From Elusimicrobiales bacterium (GTDB lineage Bacteria > Elusimicrobiota > Elusimicrobia > Elusimicrobiales > UBA9959): a stretch of 64,000 nucleotides of DNA. The notes below the pieces were generated by a model, which did not search any database, was not told the origin of the DNA, and saw nothing but the letters and a program-made list of their open reading frames with translations. Position numbers and translations under genes: made by a program. Positions 43,111 to 51,853 of the stretch are shown here, piece after piece; the stretch's first letter is position 1, and every line of letters begins with the position of its first letter. The stretch spans positions 1 to 64,000 of the forward strand of contig JAQTZB010000007.1 in NCBI GenBank assembly GCA_028688015.1, written 5' to 3'.

Positions 43111-44877
43111 ATGAGTTTCCTTCCGGCAACGCAGCAGGAAATCAAGGCCCTCGGCTGGGACCAGGTCGACGTGGTCCTGGTCACCGGCGACGCCTATGTG
43201 GACCACCCCTCTTTTGCGATGGCGCTGGTAGGCCGCGTGCTGGAAGCCGAGGGCCTGCGCGTGGCGATCCTCGCCCAGCCGCGCTGGGATTCCCCGGCCG
43301 ATTTCAGGCGGTTCGGCAAACCACGCCTGTTCTTCGGCGTTTCAGCCGGGAACATGGACTCGATGATCAACAAGTACACGCACAACCGCAAGGTGCGCTC
43401 CTCCGACGATTTCTCACCCGGCGGCCGCGCCGGCCTGCGCCCCGACCGTGCCACCCTCATCTACTCCCAGCGCTGCCGCGAGGCCTATCCGGACGCGCCG
43501 GTGGTCATAGGCGGCATAGAGGCCACCATGCGCCGCTTCGCGCATTACGATTACTGGTCGGACAAGGTCCGCAAAAGCGTGCTGCTGGACTCCAAGGCGG
43601 ACCTGCTGGTCTACGGCATGGGCGAGCGGCAGGTGCGCGAGATCTCGGCCCGGCTGAAGGCCGGAGAAAAGATAGCGGGCCTGCGCGATATCCGCGGCAC
43701 CGCCTACCCGCTGGGCGCCAAAGAAACGGCGGCCCTCGCCCTGCCCGGCGCGGTTGAAATGCCGACCGCCGGCGAGGTTGCCGGCGACCGCGTGAAGTTC
43801 TCCGCCGCCACGCGCCTCATCTACGAAAATTCAAATCCTTATAACGCCGCCGTGCTGGTGCAGAAGAGCGAAGGCAAAGCCGTGGTGCAGAATCCCCCCG
43901 CCCTGCCGCTTACCACTCCGGAGATGGACGCCGTCTACGGCCTCCCGTTCACCAAGCGCGCGCACCCGTCGTACAAAGAGCCAGTCCCGGCGCTGGAGAT
44001 GATCAAGGACTCCATCGTCCTCCACCGCGGCTGTTTCGGCGGCTGCGCCTTCTGCTCGCTGACGCTGCACCAGGGCCGTTTTATCCAGAGCCGCAGCCCG
44101 GCCTCTGTCGAGAAGGAAGCCGCGGAGCTGCTGCGCACGCCGCGCCACCCCGGCAACATCTCCGACCTGGGCGCGCCGTCGGCCAACATGTACGAGATGC
44201 GCGGCAAAGACATGAAGGTCTGCGCGGCCTGCCGCAAGCTGTCCTGCGTCCACCCGGTCATCTGCCCCAACCTGAACACCGATCACAAGCCGCTGCTGGC
44301 GCTGATGCGGCGGGTGCGCGCGCTGAAGGGTCTGAAGAAAGCCTTCGTCGCCAGCGGCATCCGCATGGACCTGGCTCTCAAGTGCGGCGAATATATCTCG
44401 GAGATAGCGCGCTTCCACACCGGCGGCCAGCTGAAGGTGGCGCCCGAACATATCTCCCCCAAGGTGCTCTCCGTTATGAAGAAGCCCTCCGTCGAGGTCT
44501 TCAAGGAATTCGCCGACAAGTTCCTGGCCGAGTCGAAAAAAGCCGGCAAGGAGCAGTACCTGGTGCTCTATTTTATTTCGGCGCACCCGGGCTCGACGCT
44601 GGCCGACATGGCCGAGCTCGCCGTCTTCCTGAAGGAGCGCAATATCCGCCCGCAGCAGATCAACGACTTCCTGCCCGCGCCGATGGAATACGCCACCTCT
44701 ATCTACTTCACCGGCCTCGACCCCTTCACACTCGAGCCCGTCTACGTCCCCAAAAAAGAAACCGAGCGCCGCCTCCAGCGCGCGCTCCTCCAGTACTACA
44801 AGCCCGAAAACCGCCCCCTCGTCCTCCAGGCCCTGCGCGAGATCAAACGCCCCGACCTCATCAAAAAGTTACTTTAA
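43111..44877 (+). CDS. YgiQ-family radical SAM protein
   Basis: The 588-residue protein matches YgiQ (UPF0313). The N-terminal part has [26 protein letters not shown] and [14 protein letters not shown], a corrinoid-like UPF0313 domain. A radical SAM cluster motif [10 protein letters not shown] follows with Cys308, Cys312 and Cys315, then [10 protein letters not shown]-terminal segment ending near [14 protein letters not shown] completes the family pattern. The reaction is unknown. No Shine-Dalgarno is seen. It ends next to repeat copy A. Confidence 0.92.
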   Translation: MSFLPATQQEIKALGWDQVDVVLVTGDAYVDHPSFAMALVGRVLEAEGLRVAILAQPRWDSPADFRRFGKPRLFFGVSAGNMDSMINKYTHNRKVRSSDDFSPGGRAGLRPDRATLIYSQRCREAYPDAPVVIGGIEATMRRFAHYDYWSDKVRKSVLLDSKADLLVYGMGERQVREISARLKAGEKIAGLRDIRGTAYPLGAKETAALALPGAVEMPTAGEVAGDRVKFSAATRLIYENSNPYNAAVLVQKSEGKAVVQNPPALPLTTPEMDAVYGLPFTKRAHPSYKEPVPALEMIKDSIVLHRGCFGGCAFCSLTLHQGRFIQSRSPASVEKEAAELLRTPRHPGNISDLGAPSANMYEMRGKDMKVCAACRKLSCVHPVICPNLNTDHKPLLALMRRVRALKGLKKAFVASGIRMDLALKCGEYISEIARFHTGGQLKVAPEHISPKVLSVMKKPSVEVFKEFADKFLAESKKAGKEQYLVLYFISAHPGSTLADMAELAVFLKERNIRPQQINDFLPAPMEYATSIYFTGLDPFTLEPVYVPKKETERRLQRALLQYYKPENRPLVLQALREIKRPDLIKKLL

Positions 44878-44889
44878 TTAAAACCTCAA

Positions 44890-45235
44890 CGCAGGGGCGC
44901 TCGTGGGTTGGCGGCCTACCGCAGGGATAGGACCGCAAAACGCGTTCGCGCACACCGTGCGCTCACTCGGCACTCGCCCTCCGCGCTACGCAAGCGTCGG
45001 GCTCGCGACGGTTTTGCTTGTCCTACCCCTGCGGTCTCCGCTGGTGGCTCGCTTGGTATAGTACTGACAAAGGCAAAGAGGCCGGTGAGGGTATGCCTTC
45101 GGAGGGGCCTCGCGAGGGTGAGGCTTGCGTAGCGCCGAACCCGAGTGACAGAGTGAGGCCACGGTGTGGCCGAGCGTACCCGGAGAAGGCATACCCTCGC
45201 CGGCCCTACAAGGTGGCGCTCCTACCATTGCGGCA
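44890..45235. repeat. Structured intergenic repeat, copy A (two modules)
   Basis: This gap of 389 bases between convergent genes holds no gene. Module A1 (44918-45035) is bounded by the inverted repeat ACCGCAGGGATAGGAC / GTCCTACCCCTGCGGT and carries an inner hairpin GCGCAC-ACC-GTGCGC. It is the reverse complement of the module in copies B and C, including the flanking TGTCAGTACTATACC box. Module A2 (45080-45205) has a different outer stem, 21 pairs with one T-G wobble around GAGGGTATGCCTTC / GAAGGCATACCCTC. Its interior is homologous, with the hairpin GGCCAC-GGT-GTGGCC. See findings. Confidence 0.85.
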
Positions 45236-45266
45236 GGGCGCCGGCTTATAATGTTGCGGGAATCAG

Positions 45267-46406
45267 TTATTTGCCGTGGTGTTTTTTGAGGAATTCGAGG
45301 ATCTCGGCGCCGTAGAGGGAGGACTTCTCGGCGCCGATGCCCTTGATGGCCTGGATGTCGGCTACGGAGCGCAGCTGCGCCATGGCGAGGCGTTCCAGGA
45401 TGTCGTTGCCCATGATGGCCTCGGGCAGCATGTTGCGGCGGGCGGCGGTTTCCTTGCGCCAGAGCTTCAGCGTGCGGAAGCGGTTCTTCACCGTCTCGAA
45501 ATAGGCGCGCTTCTCGCGCGAGATCTCCCGGTGCGGCACATTGTATTCCGGCGCCTTCAGACCCTTCTGCAGCGCCTCGCGGATCCACGGGCCGTGGTTG
45601 CTCAGCACGTAGCCGCTGACGCCCTTGAAAATGGACAGGTTGTGCAGGCCCTCGCGCGGCGCCACCGAGAGGCGCAGCATCAGGTCCTCGCTGATCACCT
45701 TGAAGGACGGGGTGTTTTTCTTTATCGCCGCCACTTCGCGCGCGATATAGAGCTCGCGCAGCACGGCCAGGCCGCGCCCGTTAAGCTGCCGCGCCCCCTT
45801 CAGCGTCAGGAAGCCGCTCTCGTCGAAGCGCATCGGCGTGGGCTCGATCTTGCAGATCTGGGCGAACTGCCCCATGGCCTCTTCCAGCCGGCCCTTCTTC
45901 TCCAGCTCGGCCCCGAGGATGTCCCGCAGCTTCTTCAGGTAGATCGTGTCGCCGCTGGCGTAGTCCAGCATCTCCTTGGTCAGCGGGCGGCGGCCCCAGT
46001 CGGCCTTCTGGAACTTCTTGTTCAGCTCCAGGCCGAAGTATTCCCCCACCATGCTGTCGAGGCCGCACTTGATGATGCCCAGGTACTTGGCCGCCACCAT
46101 CACGTCGAAGATGTTGACGAAGACGCATTTAAGCGCGCCCTTGAACACGCGGATGTCGGAATCGGCCGAGTGGAAGATCTTTTCCACGCCGGGGTCCGCA
46201 AAAATAGGGAGGATCGGCCTTATGTCCACTGAGAGCGTATCCAGCACGGCATTGATATGCTCGCTGGAAAGCTGCATCAGGCACAGCTTTTCTTTATAGG
46301 CGTAGAGGCTGTTAGACTCGGTGTCTATCGAAAGGTATTTGTGGGTCGCGAGCTTGGCGCACAGCTCCTCGAACTCTTTCTGCGTGTCGATAAAGGAGTA
46401 ACTCAT
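45267..46406 (-). CDS. rnd: Ribonuclease D
   Basis: The 379-residue protein has a DEDDy 3'-5' exonuclease domain: SIDTESNSLYAYKEKLCLMQLS (Asp28, Glu30), FHSADSDIRVF, and YASGDTIYL with the Y-x3-D motif. Two HRDC-like domains follow, the last with SVADIQAIKGIGAEK. RNase D trims tRNA 3' ends. The ATG at 46406 gives the usual N-terminus (MSYSFIDTQKEFEEL); an in-frame ATG 18 bases upstream is less likely. TATTAT lies 8 bases before it with no Shine-Dalgarno, so a leaderless transcript is possible. Confidence 0.92.
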   Translation of the reverse strand: MSYSFIDTQKEFEELCAKLATHKYLSIDTESNSLYAYKEKLCLMQLSSEHINAVLDTLSVDIRPILPIFADPGVEKIFHSADSDIRVFKGALKCVFVNIFDVMVAAKYLGIIKCGLDSMVGEYFGLELNKKFQKADWGRRPLTKEMLDYASGDTIYLKKLRDILGAELEKKGRLEEAMGQFAQICKIEPTPMRFDESGFLTLKGARQLNGRGLAVLRELYIAREVAAIKKNTPSFKVISEDLMLRLSVAPREGLHNLSIFKGVSGYVLSNHGPWIREALQKGLKAPEYNVPHREISREKRAYFETVKNRFRTLKLWRKETAARRNMLPEAIMGNDILERLAMAQLRSVADIQAIKGIGAEKSSLYGAEILEFLKKHHGK

Positions 46407-46456
46407 GTTAAAATATAATAACATTTAGGGGGCCCCCTGGTGGAGCCCGGCGGACT

Positions 46457-47023
46457 ATGCCGACGATAATTTTCAACAAGCCTTACGGCGTGCTCTCGCA
46501 GTTCACGCCAGAACACGGCCACGCTTCGCTGGCGGAGTTCGGCTTTCCCAAGGGCGTCTACCCGGCAGGCCGCCTGGACCACGACAGCGAGGGCCTGCTG
46601 CTGCTCACCTCGGACGGCGCCCTGCAGGCCCGCATCGCCGACCCGCGCCACAAGCTGCCCAAGACTTACTGGGTCCAGGTGGAGCGCGAGCTGACCGAGG
46701 AGGCGCTGGCCCGCCTGCGAGCCGGCCTGACGCTGAACGACGGGCCCACCCTGCCTTGCGGCGCCGCCCTCCTGCCCGACCCGGGCCTGCCGCCGCGGGT
46801 GCCCCCGGTACGGTTCCGCAAGACCGTGCCCACCTCCTGGGCGGAGATAATTTTGAAAGAAGGCCGCAACCGCCAGGTCAGGCGCATGCTTGCGGCCGTA
46901 GGGTTCCCGGTGCTGCGCCTGCTGCGCCGCGCGGTAGGCCCGCTCACCACGGACGGGCTGGAGCCCGGGACCTGGCGCGAGCTGAAGCAGGCGGAAATAT
47001 CCAGGCTGAGAGGTTTACCATGA
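46457..47023 (+). CDS. rluE: RsuA/RluE-type pseudouridine synthase
   Basis: The 188-residue protein lacks an S4 domain and starts [16 protein letters not shown], like RluE. The catalytic aspartate is Asp41 in [18 protein letters not shown], and the late motif [23 protein letters not shown] is typical of the RsuA branch. RluE modifies U2457 of 23S rRNA in E. coli. It is the first gene of a coupled trio (ATGA overlaps). Confidence 0.88.
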   Translation: MPTIIFNKPYGVLSQFTPEHGHASLAEFGFPKGVYPAGRLDHDSEGLLLLTSDGALQARIADPRHKLPKTYWVQVERELTEEALARLRAGLTLNDGPTLPCGAALLPDPGLPPRVPPVRFRKTVPTSWAEIILKEGRNRQVRRMLAAVGFPVLRLLRRAVGPLTTDGLEPGTWRELKQAEISRLRGLP

Positions 47024-47916
47024 GCGTTCCCCCGAGGATAGGTTTCATAGGGCTCGGCATAATGGGCCGGGCGATGGCGCTGAACCTGCACAAGGCCGGC
47101 TTCCAGGTATCGGTCTACAACCGCACCAGGCAGCGCACCATGGCGTTCGCCGACCTGGGCTGCCAGGTCGCCGCTACCCCGCGCGCACTGGCTAAGATGT
47201 GCGATCTGGTCATCACGATGGTCTCCGACCCTGCCGCCATGGACGCGGTGATGGAAGGCCCGGAGGGCGCGGCCTCGGCCTTCGCCGGCGGCAACGCGCT
47301 GATCAACATGAGCACGGTGTCCCCCGACTATACCAGCGCCCTCGCGAAGAAGTGTTTCACTGCCGGGGTGACCTTTCTGGACTGCCCGGTCTCGGGTTCC
47401 AAAGGCGCCGCCGAGGGAGCGCAGCTGGTGATCCTGGCCGGCGGCGAGAAAACCGCCGTCGACAGATACGCCCCGGTGCTGAAGGCAATGGGCAAAGAAA
47501 TAGTTTACGCGGGCCCGCCCCCCGCCGGCACGGCCCTGAAGCTCTGCCTCAACCTCATCGTGGCCCAGTTGACCACCGCCCTGGCCGAGGCCGCCGCCCT
47601 GGCCCGGGCGCAGGGCCTGGACCCGGCCCTCATTTTCGAAGCGCTGGGCCACAACCCGGCCCTGAACTGCGGCTATTTCGGCCTGAAGAAGGAGAGCATC
47701 CTGAAGCGCGAGTATCCCCCGGCCTTCCCGCTGAAGCACATGCTCAAGGACGCCCGTTTCATGCTGGCCGAGGCGGCGAAGAGCAGGCTGGACCTGCCTG
47801 TCACCGCCGCGGTGGAAAGACTGATGACTAAATCGTATAATAGCGGCTACGGCGACAAGGACCTGAGCGTGGTCCTGGCCAACCTGGAAGAACCCCTGGG
47901 AGCGAGGAAAGAATGA
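47020..47916 (+). CDS. NAD(P)-dependent beta-hydroxyacid dehydrogenase (3-HIBDH/GHBDH-like)
   Basis: The 298-residue protein starts in the RluE stop (ATGA). The Rossmann motif [16 protein letters not shown], the substrate loop [16 protein letters not shown] and the catalytic lysine Lys174 in [10 protein letters not shown] mark the 3-hydroxyisobutyrate / succinic-semialdehyde reductase family. Arg35 after the second strand (VYNRTRQRT) favours NADP. Likely substrates are small beta-hydroxyacids or semialdehydes. Confidence 0.88.
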   Translation: MSVPPRIGFIGLGIMGRAMALNLHKAGFQVSVYNRTRQRTMAFADLGCQVAATPRALAKMCDLVITMVSDPAAMDAVMEGPEGAASAFAGGNALINMSTVSPDYTSALAKKCFTAGVTFLDCPVSGSKGAAEGAQLVILAGGEKTAVDRYAPVLKAMGKEIVYAGPPPAGTALKLCLNLIVAQLTTALAEAAALARAQGLDPALIFEALGHNPALNCGYFGLKKESILKREYPPAFPLKHMLKDARFMLAEAAKSRLDLPVTAAVERLMTKSYNSGYGDKDLSVVLANLEEPLGARKE

Positions 47917-48104
47917 AAGAACTGCGCAAACTTACGGCCGCCCTGCTGCGGGGCTGCCTGGACTTCGGCAGAAAACACCGGGTCCTGGGCTTCCTCGCCG
48001 CCCTCCTACTCGGCGCGTCGTGCGCCGGCGCCGTCTACCTGATAGCACAGCAGTTCCCCACGGTCATCGCCCTTCCCTGCTTCACCGGCGGCTGCGGCGA
48101 GTAG
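47913..48104 (+). CDS. Small single-helix membrane protein
   Basis: The 63-residue protein starts within the dehydrogenase stop (ATGA). A basic N-terminus is followed by a hydrophobic helix (FLAALLLGASCAGAVYLIA) and a C-terminus ending CFTGGCGE. I recognise no family. The coupling and following terminator support it as real. Confidence 0.6.
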   Translation: MKELRKLTAALLRGCLDFGRKHRVLGFLAALLLGASCAGAVYLIAQQFPTVIALPCFTGGCGE

Positions 48105-48119
48105 CCGGCCGCCCGCGCC

Positions 48120-48145
48120 AGGCGGGGCACCGGCCCCGCCTTTTT
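48120..48145 (+). terminator. Intrinsic terminator of the rluE operon
   Basis: AGGCGGGGC-ACCG-GCCCCGCC is followed by T5. Confidence 0.88.
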
Positions 48146-48184
48146 CACGCCCCGGCCTTGCGCGGGGCGGCCGTATTTTGATAG

Positions 48185-48202
48185 AGTTAGTTTAGACTAA
48201 CT
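48185..48202. promoter_or_regulatory. DtxR/MntR-type operator overlapping the feo promoter
   Basis: AGTTAGT-TTAG-ACTAACT is a perfect 7-bp inverted repeat 20 bases before the DtxR-type gene. It resembles iron or manganese boxes of the DtxR/IdeR family (TTAGGTTAG-like half-sites). It lies between a TTGATA (48178) and a TATTAT (48204), so the bound regulator would block the promoter. This implies autoregulation and control of the coupled feoAB. Confidence 0.75.
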
Positions 48203-48222
48203 TTATTATACACCCATAACTT

Positions 48223-48663
48223 ATGCTTAAAGAACTTTCCTCAAGTTTGGAAGACTACCTCGAGGCCATCTACGACCTGAGCCTGAAGGACGGTTTCGCC
48301 AGGGCCAGCGCCGTCAGCCGCCGCTTGAAAGTCTCCAAGCCTTCGGTCAGCTCCGCCGTGAAGGCGCTCGCCGCGCGCGGCCTGCTGGTCCAGGAGCGCT
48401 ACGCCTATATCCGGCTGACGCCCGCGGGCCTAAGGGCCGGGGCGGATATAACCGGGCGCCACTCTTTGCTGAAGGAGTTCTTCATCTCCGTGCTGGGCAT
48501 GCGGGAGGCCGACGCGGAGCGCGACGCCTGCAAGGCGGAACACGCCCTCAGCCAGGAAGCGCTGTGCCGCTTCGGCGGGCTCTTCGGCTACCTCAAGAGC
48601 CCTTCTCGCCGCGCTGCGCTGGCCGCTGCGAAAAAAGCCGCGTCCGGCGGGTGCCGCTTATGA
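48223..48663 (+). CDS. DtxR/MntR-family metal-responsive regulator
   Basis: The 146-residue protein begins LEDYLEAIYDLSLKDGFARASAVSRRLKVSKPSVSSAVKALAARGLL, the winged helix typical of MntR/DtxR. The metal-binding and dimer domain follows (GRHSLLKEFFISVLGM, CKAEHALSQEALCRF). It lacks the C-terminal SH3 domain, as in MntR. It is coupled by ATGA to FeoAB, so iron is the likely signal. A perfect palindromic operator lies upstream. Confidence 0.88.
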   Translation: MLKELSSSLEDYLEAIYDLSLKDGFARASAVSRRLKVSKPSVSSAVKALAARGLLVQERYAYIRLTPAGLRAGADITGRHSLLKEFFISVLGMREADAERDACKAEHALSQEALCRFGGLFGYLKSPSRRAALAAAKKAASGGCRL

Positions 48664-50627
48664 AGCTCTCCCCCCTCCTCACGCTGCTCACCATGCGCGA
48701 GAACGAGACCGGCTACATAACTGAAGTTTCCGGCGGCTCCGATTTCCAGGCCAAGCTGCGGGCCATGGGCCTGTACACCGGCCGCCACATCACCAAGCGC
48801 TCCGCGGAAAACTCCGGCGGGCCCGCCGTAGTGGAAGTGATGGGCACCCGGGTGGCGCTGGGCCGCGGCATGGCGGCCAAGGTGGCCGTGCGGGTAAAGT
48901 CCCGCCGCGTGCTGCTGGCCGGCAACCCCAACGTGGGCAAGAGCGTGGTTTTCTCCCGCCTTACCGGGCTCGAAGTGGTTTCCTCCAATTACCCGGGCAC
49001 CACCGTGGAATACATGGCGGGCCATACCGTGCTGGCCGGCGAGCGGTTCTCCGTGATAGACGTGCCGGGCGCCTACAGCCACGCCGCCACGAACAAGGCC
49101 GAGGAAGTGGCGCGGGACATCCTGGCCGAAGAGGACAAGGCGCTGATCCTCAACGTGGTGGACGCCACCAACCTGGAGCGCAATCTTTTCTACACGCTGG
49201 AGCTGGCCTCGCTCTGCGTTCCGACCATCGTGCTGCTCAACAAGTGGGACGTGGCGCGCCGCCGCGGCGTGGAGATAGACGCGCAGGCCCTCGGCAGGCA
49301 GCTCGGGCTGCGCGTGGTACCGTTCGTGGCCACCACCGGCGAGGGCCTCGCAGGCCTGAAGTCCGCCGTGCAGGAGTTCAACGCGGACCGCCTGCCGGCC
49401 CCCGGCTGCCTGCCCTCGGATCCAGACGAGAAGTGGGCGCTCATCGGCCGCATCTCGGCCGGCTGCCAGAAGATCACGCACAAGCACGCCACGCTGCTGG
49501 AAAAAATAGAGGACATCACCTCCCGCCCCGGCACCGGGCTGCCGTTCGCCGCGGCGGTCATGCTGGCCGTGTTCTGGCTCATCCGCTTCACCGGAGAAGG
49601 ACTGCTGAACCAGGTGCTGGACCCGCTGTTCCGCAAGGCCTGGATGCCCCTGGTTTCGGGCGCCCTCTCCGGCCTCGCCGACGGCGGTTTCTGGAAAACC
49701 CTGTTGCTGGGAGCCACCCCGGCCCCGATGGAATCTTTCGGCCTGCTGACCACCGGCCTCTATATACCCTTCGTCAGCGTGCTGCCCTACATCGTCTCGT
49801 TCTACGCCGTGCTGGGCCTGCTGGAGGACATCGGCTACCTGCCGCGCCTGGCCGTCCTGCTCGACAGCACGATGCACCGCCTCGGCCTGCACGGCTACGG
49901 CACGATACCGCTGATGCTGGGCATGGGCTGCAAGGTCCCGGCCATACTCGCCACGCGGGTCCTGGAAACACCGCGCGAGCGCGTCATCGCGACGGCGCTG
50001 ACGCTGGGGCTGGCGCCCTGCATGCCGCAGACGGCGATGATCCTGAGCCTGCTGTCGCCGTATCCCTTCAGGTACACGCTGGCGGCCTTCGGCGCCATAG
50101 CCGCCGCCGGCATAGCCAGTTCGCTGCTGCTGAGCCGATTGCTGAAAGGCGAAACACCGGAACTGTTCCTCGAGATCCCCCCTTACCAGACCCCCAGCCT
50201 TAACATGCTGGGCCGCAAGCTGTATTTCCGCGTCAAGGACTTCCTGCTCGAGGCGGTGCCGATGATCGTCTTCGGCGTCCTGCTGGTGGGGCTGATGGAT
50301 TACACCGGCCTCCTGGCCGGCCTGTCCCGGTTCTTCGAGCCGGCCGTCACCGGGCTGCTCGGCCTGCCGGCGGAGACCGTGTCGGTAATGACGCTTGGCT
50401 TCCTGCGCAAGGACGTCTCCATCGCCATGCTGACGCCCTTCGCGCTGGGGCCCGGGGCCATAGTGGTGGCCAGCGTCTTCATGACGCTTTACCTGCCCTG
50501 CCTGGCCAGCGCCCTCGTCACGGTGCGCGAGCTCGGCGCGAAGGACGCGGCGAAGGTGGTCGCGATGAACTTCGCGGCGGCACTGCTGTTCGCGTCCGCC
50601 CTTAACCAATTGGTAAAATTACTCTGA
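48660..50627 (+). CDS. feoB: Fused FeoA-FeoB ferrous iron transporter
   Basis: The 655-residue protein has an N-terminal FeoA SH3-like domain (residues 10-80, with KLRAMGLYTG), then the FeoB G domain with G1 GNPNVGKS (88-95), G3 DVPG and G4 NKWD. Membrane gate domains follow (GLLEDIGYLPRLAVLLD, LGMGCKVPAILATRVLETPRE). It imports Fe(II). The FeoB part is short for the family, about 575 residues. It starts in the stop of the DtxR-type gene, an arrangement that strongly ties regulation to iron. Confidence 0.93.
   Translation: MKLSPLLTLLTMRENETGYITEVSGGSDFQAKLRAMGLYTGRHITKRSAENSGGPAVVEVMGTRVALGRGMAAKVAVRVKSRRVLLAGNPNVGKSVVFSRLTGLEVVSSNYPGTTVEYMAGHTVLAGERFSVIDVPGAYSHAATNKAEEVARDILAEEDKALILNVVDATNLERNLFYTLELASLCVPTIVLLNKWDVARRRGVEIDAQALGRQLGLRVVPFVATTGEGLAGLKSAVQEFNADRLPAPGCLPSDPDEKWALIGRISAGCQKITHKHATLLEKIEDITSRPGTGLPFAAAVMLAVFWLIRFTGEGLLNQVLDPLFRKAWMPLVSGALSGLADGGFWKTLLLGATPAPMESFGLLTTGLYIPFVSVLPYIVSFYAVLGLLEDIGYLPRLAVLLDSTMHRLGLHGYGTIPLMLGMGCKVPAILATRVLETPRERVIATALTLGLAPCMPQTAMILSLLSPYPFRYTLAAFGAIAAAGIASSLLLSRLLKGETPELFLEIPPYQTPSLNMLGRKLYFRVKDFLLEAVPMIVFGVLLVGLMDYTGLLAGLSRFFEPAVTGLLGLPAETVSVMTLGFLRKDVSIAMLTPFALGPGAIVVASVFMTLYLPCLASALVTVRELGAKDAAKVVAMNFAAALLFASALNQLVKLL
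50614..50619 (+). promoter_or_regulatory. -10-like hexamer before the MFS gene
   Basis: TAAAAT inside the last codons of feoAB ends 12 bases before ATG 50632. It could give the MFS gene its own transcript. Confidence 0.35.
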
Positions 50628-50631
50628 CGCT

Positions 50632-51825
50632 ATGACCTTCTTCAAAGACATGAAAGCCGGCTTGAGCCGCAACGTGACCTTCCTCGGAGTGGTGAGCGGC
50701 CTGACCGACATCTCCAGCGAGATGCTCTACCCGATAGTCCCCGTCTTCCTGACCTCCGTGCTCGGGGCGCCGATGCAGGTGGTAGGCCTGATAGAGGGAG
50801 TGGCCGAAGCCACGGCCAGCTTCGTCAAGATCGCCGGGGGCCGCCTGTCCGACCGCCTCAACCGCCGCAAGCCCTTCGTCATCGCCGGCTATTCCCTCTC
50901 CGCGCTCTCCAAGCCGCTGCTGGCGCTGGCGGCCTCTTGGCAGTTCGTGCTGTTCTCGCGCTTCATAGACCGCGTAGGCAAAGGCCTGCGCACCTCCGCG
51001 CGCGACGCGCTGATCGCCGGCTCCGTCGACAAGGCGCACTGGGGCAAGGCCTTCGGCTTCCACCGCGCCATGGACACGCTGGGCGCGGCGCTGGGCCCGC
51101 TGACCGCGCTGGCGATGCTACACTACATGGGCGCGGAAAAGCCGGACTACCGCCTGATCTTCCTGGCCGCCTTCGTGCCGGCCCTGCTCGGCGTGGGCGT
51201 GCTGGTCTGGCTGGTGAAGGAAGTGGCGCAGCCCGCGGCCCCGGGTAAGGCCGCGGCGCCGGCTGAGCCCGTCAGCGCCGACTTCAAGACCTTCGTGGCG
51301 CTCTACGCGGTCTTCGCGCTGGGCAACTCCAGCGACGTGTTCCTGATCATGCGCGCCAAGGGCCTCGGCTTTTCGCTGACGCAGGTGATCCTGGCCTATA
51401 CCGGCTACAATCTGGTCTACGCCCTGCTGGCGTCGCCCGCGGGCTGGCTCTCCGACAAACTGGGCAAGGTTAAGACCATGGCGTTCGGCTTCGCAGTTTT
51501 CGCGGCGGTCTACCTCGGCTTCGCCGCGGCCGACAGGCCCTGGATGATCTGGGCGCTGTTCGCCCTCTACGGTTTCTACGGTGCCTTCAACGAGGGGATA
51601 GCCAAGGCCGTGGTGGCGCACCTCAGCGGCAGTTCCAACCGCGCCAGCGCCATGGGCTATTTCCAGGGCACGCTCGGCTTCCTCACTTTCGCCTCCAGCG
51701 CTCTGGCCGGCTTCCTGTGGGACCGTTTCTCCCCCTCCGCGCCTTTCTTCGTCGGGGCGGCGGGCGCCCTGCTGTCCGGCCTGGCCCTCACGCTCTGGGC
51801 GCGCCGCAGGAAATTCTCCTTCTAA
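50632..51825 (+). CDS. MFS transporter
   Basis: The 397-residue membrane protein has twelve helices. The N-terminus VVSGLTDISSEMLYPIVPVFL and the segment DRVGKGLRTSARDALIAGS identify a widespread prokaryotic MFS group without a known substrate. It lies 4 bases after feoAB, so it may be in the iron operon, but a -10-like hexamer allows independent expression. A role in iron or siderophore handling would be speculation. Confidence 0.85.
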   Translation: MTFFKDMKAGLSRNVTFLGVVSGLTDISSEMLYPIVPVFLTSVLGAPMQVVGLIEGVAEATASFVKIAGGRLSDRLNRRKPFVIAGYSLSALSKPLLALAASWQFVLFSRFIDRVGKGLRTSARDALIAGSVDKAHWGKAFGFHRAMDTLGAALGPLTALAMLHYMGAEKPDYRLIFLAAFVPALLGVGVLVWLVKEVAQPAAPGKAAAPAEPVSADFKTFVALYAVFALGNSSDVFLIMRAKGLGFSLTQVILAYTGYNLVYALLASPAGWLSDKLGKVKTMAFGFAVFAAVYLGFAAADRPWMIWALFALYGFYGAFNEGIAKAVVAHLSGSSNRASAMGYFQGTLGFLTFASSALAGFLWDRFSPSAPFFVGAAGALLSGLALTLWARRRKFSF

Positions 51826-51853
51826 AAATTGTAAAGTAGTAGCACGCTTTACG

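Noticed and set aside
48588..50609. A minus-strand open frame of 673 codons opposite feoAB
   Set aside because: It is rich in His, Gln and Gly typical of antisense translation and lacks any motif; FeoAB is fully supported on the plus strand.
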